This document shows positions 8,364 to 11,887 of a stretch of 11,887 bases of DNA, one piece after another; position 1 is the first letter of the stretch; every line of letters begins with the position of its first letter. The notes beneath the pieces are model-generated. The model did no database searches. It saw only the letters and a list, made by a program, of their open reading frames with translations, and was not told the DNA's origin. This DNA comes from CALFMR01 sp035550595 (GTDB taxonomy: Bacteria; Acidobacteriota; Vicinamibacteria; Vicinamibacterales; SCN-69-37), in contig DASZOV010000036.1 of assembly GCA_035550595.1 (NCBI GenBank), forward strand, positions 1 through 11,887. Reading direction: 5' to 3'. The position numbers and the translations under genes are program-made.

Positions 8364-8383
8364 CCTGGACCCGAAGGCCCAGG
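8364..8383 (-). terminator. cUUCGg hairpin between radA and the PIN/TRAM gene
   Basis: On the minus strand, CCTGGGCC-TTCG-GGTCCAGG forms eight pairs (one G-T) capped by a C(UUCG)G tetraloop, a very stable RNA cap. It begins 12 bases past the radA stop. No T-tract follows. It may be a 3'-end stabiliser, a Rho-assisted terminator or an attenuator before the next gene. Confidence 0.5.
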
Positions 8384-8395
8384 GGAACCATCCAA

Positions 8396-9757
8396 TCAGA
8401 ACAGCGCGTCGAGCGCCTCGCCCACCGTGCGGACGCCGGCGATCGTCAGGCCGCCGGGAGCGTCAGGCAGACGGTTGCCGTCTGGCACGATGGCGCGCGT
8501 GAAGCCGAGCTGCTCGGCCTCGCGGATCCGGAGCGCGGCTTGCGTGGCGGCGCGCACTTCACCCGCCAGTCCGACCTCGCCGAAGACGACCGCGTCGGCC
8601 GCGAGCGCGCGATTGCGGATGCTCGAAGCCACGGCCGCCAGGACGGCGAGATCCGCGGCGGGCTCGGTGACGCTCATCCCGCCGGCGACGTTCACGAACA
8701 CGTCGTCGGTTGCGACGCTCAAGCCGGCGCGCTTCTCGAGCACGGCCAGGAGCAGCGCGAGGCGGTTGGGATCGAAGCCGTTGGCCGTGCGGCGCGCGTT
8801 GCCGAACGATGACGCGCTGACGAGCGCCTGCACCTCGACGAGAATCGGGCGCGATCCCTCGATCGCGCACGTGACCGCCGACCCCGGCACGCCCGCTGGC
8901 CGTTCAGCGAGAAACAACTGTGACGCGTTCGGCACCGGCACGAGCCCTTCGGCCGTCATCTCGAACACGCCGAGCTCGCTCACCGCGCCGAAGCGGTTCT
9001 TCACGGCACGCACGACGCGATGCGCGTGGTGATGTCCGCCCTCGAAATACAGCACGGTGTCGACGACGTGCTCGAGGACCTTCGGTCCGGCCAGGCTGCC
9101 GTCCTTGGTGACGTGACCGACGAGGATGATCGGCACGTTTCGGCCTTTCGCGGCGAAGAGCAAATCGGTCGCCGCCTGCCGCACCTGCCCCACGCTGCCC
9201 GGCGCGGACGGCATCTTCAGGGAAAACACGGTCTGGATCGAGTCGACGATGACGAGCGCCGGCGACACGCGATCGATCTCTTCGATCAGCCGCTCGACGC
9301 ACGTCTCGGCGAAGAGATATAACGGCGCGCCGGCAACCTGCAGCCGCTCGCCTCGCATCTTGATCTGGTGCTCGGATTCTTCACCCGATCCGTAGAGGAC
9401 CGGACCGACCGATGCCGCAATTCGTGCCGCGGCCTGCAGCAGCAGCGTCGACTTGCCGACGCCCGGCTCGCCGCCGAGCAGCACGAGCGATCCCGGCACG
9501 AGCCCGCCGCCGAGCACGCGATCGAGCTCGCCGATGCCCGTCGTGATGCGCTCGGAGACGACGGTATCGACGTCCGCATACAACTGCGGACGTCCGCCAC
9601 CGGGCGTCCGCCCATTCACCGCCGCACGCCGATCAGCCGGCGCCTGGATTTCCTCGACGTAGCTGTTCCACTCGCCACAATCCGGACACCGCCCCAGCCA
9701 CTTCTGAGCCTGCGCGCCGCAGTGTTGACAGACGAAGAGGACTTTGGAGGACTTCAT
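8396..9757 (-). CDS. radA: DNA repair protein RadA (Sms)
   Basis: A RecA-like ATPase acting on branched DNA intermediates in recombinational repair. The 453 residues match the family. The N-terminal C4 zinc finger uses C10, C13, C24 and C27 (CQHCG...CPDCG). Walker A is GEPGVGKS at 96-103 and Walker B is LVIVDSIQ at 168-175. The RadA-specific KNRFG motif is at 253-257. The C-terminal Lon-protease-like domain contains FVNVAGGMSVTEPAADLAV near 354-372. The ATG at 9757 starts at the zinc finger as expected. Only four bases separate it from the heptamer array at 9762-9793, and no Shine-Dalgarno is visible. alr lies upstream across the inserted four-helix-bundle gene; dnaB-alr-radA is a plausible ancestral order. 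Confidence 0.97.
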   Translation of the reverse strand: MKSSKVLFVCQHCGAQAQKWLGRCPDCGEWNSYVEEIQAPADRRAAVNGRTPGGGRPQLYADVDTVVSERITTGIGELDRVLGGGLVPGSLVLLGGEPGVGKSTLLLQAAARIAASVGPVLYGSGEESEHQIKMRGERLQVAGAPLYLFAETCVERLIEEIDRVSPALVIVDSIQTVFSLKMPSAPGSVGQVRQAATDLLFAAKGRNVPIILVGHVTKDGSLAGPKVLEHVVDTVLYFEGGHHHAHRVVRAVKNRFGAVSELGVFEMTAEGLVPVPNASQLFLAERPAGVPGSAVTCAIEGSRPILVEVQALVSASSFGNARRTANGFDPNRLALLLAVLEKRAGLSVATDDVFVNVAGGMSVTEPAADLAVLAAVASSIRNRALAADAVVFGEVGLAGEVRAATQAALRIREAEQLGFTRAIVPDGNRLPDAPGGLTIAGVRTVGEALDALF

Positions 9758-9761
9758 CGGT

Positions 9762-9793
9762 CAACTTCGAACTTTGAACTTCGAACTTCGAAA
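9762..9793 (+). repeat. AACTTCG heptamer array, left arm around the four-helix-bundle gene
   Basis: C followed by AACTTCG, AACTTTG, AACTTCG, AACTTCG and AAA. It is a 32-nt inverted match, with two mismatches, to 10289-10320 on the other side of the four-helix-bundle gene. It lies four bases upstream of the radA start codon. Confidence 0.92.
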
Positions 9794-9829
9794 CTAATGC
9801 GCGTCGGCTTCCCCATCGGTCCGATCCTT

Positions 9830-9850
9830 GCCTGCCAGAGATGCGCAGGC
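9830..9850 (+). promoter_or_regulatory. Hairpin immediately before the four-helix-bundle start codon
   Basis: GCCTGC (9830-9835) pairs with GCAGGC (9845-9850), leaving a 9-nt loop with AGAG. The stem ends one base before the ATG at 9852. It could limit ribosome access or display the purine stretch in the loop. A six-pair stem in GC-rich DNA can be chance. Confidence 0.3.
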
Positions 9851-9851
9851 C

Positions 9852-10250
9852 ATGCCAATCCCTCTCGAAACCTTTGATGCACGAGCGTTCAGGTTCGCCT
9901 GTGCGATCGTCCGGCTCTATCTCGCTATCTACCGATTGCCTCGCGTCCCCTTACATATATCGCGGCAAATTCTCGCGTCAGGGACGTCAATTGGCGCCAA
10001 TCTCGAAGAAGCGAAGGCATCACAAAGCCGCAGGGACATTACGGCCAAGTTCTCGATCGCCCTCAAAGAAGCGCGGGAGACGACGTACTGGCTGCGCCTG
10101 CTCGTCGCGACCGATCTGGTCGACGACGCTGCGGTGGCGTCGCTCCTGCGCGAAGCCAACGAACTCGTCTCCATTCTGACTGTCGCCCGGCGACGCCTTG
10201 CCGTGCCGGCCGCGGGTAGTGGCGACCCGCGCAAGGTCGCGACCGAGTAG
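9852..10250 (+). CDS. Four-helix-bundle protein, S23/23S rRNA-intervening-sequence (IVP) family
   Basis: 132 residues, a normal length for this all-alpha family. The diagnostic core is SGTSIGANLEEAKASQSRRD (43-62), then KFSIALKEARETTYWLRLL (66-84): helix 2 with SIGAN-EEA and helix 3 with A--EA-E--YWL. Helix 1 (about 10-29) and helix 4 (about 92-114) are recognisable. Members were first found inside 23S rRNA intervening sequences; others stand alone or act as accessory proteins (Avd) in diversity-generating retroelements. No rRNA, reverse transcriptase or variable repeat is present here, so the role is unknown. It is the only gene between alr and radA, antisense to both, and is enclosed by 32-nt inverted heptamer arrays. 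ATG 9852 is chosen over an upstream in-frame TTG at 9828. Basic residues suggest nucleic-acid contact, which is inference. Confidence 0.9.
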   Translation: MPIPLETFDARAFRFACAIVRLYLAIYRLPRVPLHISRQILASGTSIGANLEEAKASQSRRDITAKFSIALKEARETTYWLRLLVATDLVDDAAVASLLREANELVSILTVARRRLAVPAAGSGDPRKVATE

Positions 10251-10264
10251 ACACTGCCCCATGA

Positions 10265-10288
10265 AGACGCGCCGCAGGCGCCTCATCC
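10265..10288 (-). repeat. GC hairpin module attached to heptamer array (copy 2)
   Basis: GCGCC-GCA-GGCGC (10269-10281) with AGA/TCT-type flanks, 20 of 24 positions identical to 996-1019 in opposite orientation. It joins the right heptamer arm and supplies the alr stop codon (10283-10285). Confidence 0.75.
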
Positions 10289-11455
10289 GTTCGAAGTTCG
10301 AAGTTCGAAGTTCGAAGTTGTCTCGTACTTTCTCTCGATTCTGCTCCCAAGCCGACAGAGCACTTCCCACGGAATCGCGCCGATCGCGGCGGCCATTTCT
10401 CTCGCGGTGATGGTCTCGGCCCCCTGCCGGCCGATGAGGACGACCGGATCGCCCGGGGAGACGTCGAGGCCGGTGACGTCGATCATCATCATGTCCATGC
10501 ACACCGATCCGACGATCGGCAGACGACGGCCGCCGACGAGGACCGAGCCGCGGCCGGCGAGTCGCGTGTCGAGGCCGTCGGCGTAGCCGGCCGGCACGAT
10601 CGCAATCGTGCGCGGACCGTCGGCGCGCCATCGCAGGCCGTATCCCGTGCCCTCGCCCGGCCGCACGCCCTTGACGGCCACGATACGACTGGTCAGTGAC
10701 AGGGCAGGTCCCAGGTCGAGATCCGCGGCAAGCGGCGGCGGCACGACGCCATAAAGGAGAAGCCCCGGCCGCACGCGGTCGTACCAGGTCCGCGCGTCGC
10801 GCAGGAGCGCCGCGGAGTTGGCCGCGTGCCGTTCGACGCGCCCGAGACCGAGCGCACCCAGTGCAGCGAGCGCGCGCTCGAAGCGCGTCCGCTGCTCGTC
10901 GAGGAACGGTGACTCCGGTTCGTCCGCGGTGGCGAAGTGCGTGTACACGGCGTCGAACGTGAGATGCGGACTCGCCAACACCTCGGGCATCGTCCTGCGA
11001 AGATTGTCGTGGCGAAAGCCGAGGCGGTTCATGCCGGTGTCGATCTTGAGATGACATCGCAACGTGACACCGCGCGCGGCCGCCGTCCGCTCGAGCGCGC
11101 GCGCGGCCGCGGGCGTCGACACGGTTGGTGTCAACGCGTAGTCGATCACGCCGTCGACGTCGCTGACACTGAGCGCGCCGAAGACGAGGATGGGCAGCGT
11201 CAGTCCCGAGCGCCGCAGCACGACGCCTTCCTCGATGTCCGCGCAGGCGAGCATCGACGCGCCGGCCGCTTCGAGCGCGCGCCCCACTTCGACCGCGCCG
11301 TGCCCGTACGCGTTGGCCTTGACGACGGCGATGATGCCGGGCGGAGGCGGGGCCCCCGCGAGGGCGGCCGCCTCACGCGTAAGGAGCGCGCGGATGGCGG
11401 CGAAGTTCGACTGGATGACGCCGAGATCGATCGTGGCGACCGTGGGTCGCGTCAC
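10283..11455 (-). CDS. alr: Alanine racemase
   Basis: A PLP-dependent enzyme making D-alanine for peptidoglycan in the cytoplasm. The fold-type III barrel carries the PLP lysine K46 in AVVKANAYGHGA (43-54). HLKIDTGMNRLGF (135-147) and the catalytic tyrosine Y272 in GTGYGLRW follow. The C-terminal beta domain has VGSVCMDMMMIDV (315-327) and IPWEVLCRLGSR (361-372), near which the family normally ends. The remaining residues, including TSNFELRTSNG (380-390), are translated from the heptamer array at 10289-10320. The stop lies in the adjoining hairpin module, so the original 3' end was probably displaced. The GTG start at 11455 overlaps the dnaB stop as GTGA, implying coupled translation. The 390-residue length is slightly above typical because of the tail. 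Confidence 0.96.
   Translation of the reverse strand: MTRPTVATIDLGVIQSNFAAIRALLTREAAALAGAPPPPGIIAVVKANAYGHGAVEVGRALEAAGASMLACADIEEGVVLRRSGLTLPILVFGALSVSDVDGVIDYALTPTVSTPAAARALERTAAARGVTLRCHLKIDTGMNRLGFRHDNLRRTMPEVLASPHLTFDAVYTHFATADEPESPFLDEQRTRFERALAALGALGLGRVERHAANSAALLRDARTWYDRVRPGLLLYGVVPPPLAADLDLGPALSLTSRIVAVKGVRPGEGTGYGLRWRADGPRTIAIVPAGYADGLDTRLAGRGSVLVGGRRLPIVGSVCMDMMMIDVTGLDVSPGDPVVLIGRQGAETITAREMAAAIGAIPWEVLCRLGSRIERKYETTSNFELRTSNG
10289..10320 (-). repeat. AACTTCG heptamer array, right arm around the four-helix-bundle gene
   Basis: Read on the minus strand: C, four perfect AACTTCG units and AAC. It is the inverted partner of 9762-9793 and lies inside the 3' end of the alr reading frame. 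Confidence 0.92.
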
Positions 11456-11887
11456 GATCCGCCCGCGGCGCCGCCGTACGGAGTAGCGGCGAGATTCTCG
11501 AAGCGCGTGTACTGCTTGAGGAACGCCAACCGCACGTCGCCAATCGGGCCGTTGCGCTGCTTGCCGATGATGATCTCGGCGACGCCCTCGCTCTCGGGAT
11601 TCGGCTCGCCCTCGTTCGTGTACATCTCTTCGCGATAGATGAAGAGCACGACGTCGGCGTCCTGCTCGAGCGCGCCGGACTCGCGCAGGTCGGAGAGCTG
11701 CGGGCGATGGTTGCTGCGCGACTCGGACGCGCGGCTGAGCTGGCTCAGCGCGACGATCGGCACCTCGAGCTCCTTGGCGAGAATCTTCAGCGACCGCGAG
11801 ATCGCCGCGAGCTCCTGCTGCCGGTTGTCGAAGCGGCCGCGCCCCTGCATGAGCTGCAGGTAGTCGATGACGATCAGGTCGAGGCCG
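11452..11887 (-). CDS. dnaB: Replicative DNA helicase DnaB, C-terminal part (5' end outside window)
   Basis: About 144 C-terminal codons of the hexameric replicative helicase. The frame is open to the window edge and reads GLDLIVIDYLQLM, the Walker B motif of the RecA-like domain. VPIVALSQLSRASESR (motif H4 region) and LSDLRESGALEQDADVVLFIYR follow, with GEAEIIIGKQRNGP-like and arginine-finger region IIIGKQRNGPIGDVRLAF. The Met at 11850 is internal, not the start. The protein unwinds DNA ahead of the replication fork and is essential. The stop TGA overlaps the alr GTG. The last residues (ATPYGGAAGGS) form a short flexible tail. Confidence 0.95.
   Translation of the reverse strand, partial: GLDLIVIDYLQLMQGRGRFDNRQQELAAISRSLKILAKELEVPIVALSQLSRASESRSNHRPQLSDLRESGALEQDADVVLFIYREEMYTNEGEPNPESEGVAEIIIGKQRNGPIGDVRLAFLKQYTRFENLAATPYGGAAGGS

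Noticed and set aside
7124..8395. Minus-strand frame of about 420 codons overlapping the PIN/TRAM gene
   Set aside because: Out of frame with the clear PIN/TRAM protein and spans repeat B; composition is low-complexity Arg-rich.
9852..10250. Diversity-generating retroelement accessory (Avd) or rRNA intervening sequence
   Set aside because: No reverse transcriptase, template/variable repeat or rRNA in the window; only the fold family is shared.
9762..10320. Classical insertion sequence
   Set aside because: Inverted ends exist, but the enclosed protein is a four-helix-bundle family member, not a transposase, and no target-site duplication is evident.
11452..11850. Stand-alone 132-residue protein starting at the Met at 11850
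   Set aside because: The frame is open upstream to the window edge and encodes the DnaB Walker B motif just before that Met, so it is an internal residue.

Overview
The window is high-GC bacterial chromosome. Gene order, an IspDF fusion, a secreted GH97 enzyme, a stand-alone four-helix-bundle gene and abundant short intergenic repeats suggest an Acidobacteriota-like organism, possibly of the Vicinamibacteria. This is an inference from gene content; there is no 16S sequence to confirm it.

A minus-strand housekeeping backbone runs right to left: dnaB (3' part, cut by the window edge), alr, radA, a YacL-like PIN/TRAM membrane protein, ispDF, gltX, rlmB and tRNA-Thr(TGT). dnaB/alr and ispDF/gltX each overlap by 4 nt. 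The series radA - yacL - ispD - ispF - gltX - rlmB is the order known from Firmicutes (Bacillus subtilis radA-disA-yacL-ispD-ispF-gltX-cysE-cysS-mrnC-rlmB). Here disA and the cys/mrnC genes are missing.

Two plus-strand cassettes interrupt this backbone. The first (about 3.8-7.1 kb, between the YacL-like gene and ispDF) holds galK and a Tat-exported GH97 glycosidase. The GH97 active site looks like the retaining alpha-galactosidase type, so the pair would release galactose outside the cytoplasm and phosphorylate it inside. The second (about 9.76-10.32 kb, between alr and radA) holds one small four-helix-bundle (S23/IVP-type) gene.

The most unusual content is the intergenic DNA. Three families of 7-bp tandem repeats occur (AACTTCG, GAAGCCA, GACAGGS), most of them next to GC-rich hairpin modules. 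AACTTCG arrays form a 32-nt inverted pair around the four-helix-bundle gene. They form a second, gene-less inverted pair (168 bp) between gltX and rlmB. A different 92-bp repeat lies on both sides of the GH97 gene, and the two copies differ mainly by compensatory changes in a hairpin stem. The 3' ends of galK and alr run into these repeats, giving both proteins repeat-encoded tails. The divergent ispDF/galK region may carry leaderless-type promoters and a 14-codon leader ORF whose stop overlaps the galK start. No transposase, integrase, CRISPR array or rRNA gene was seen.
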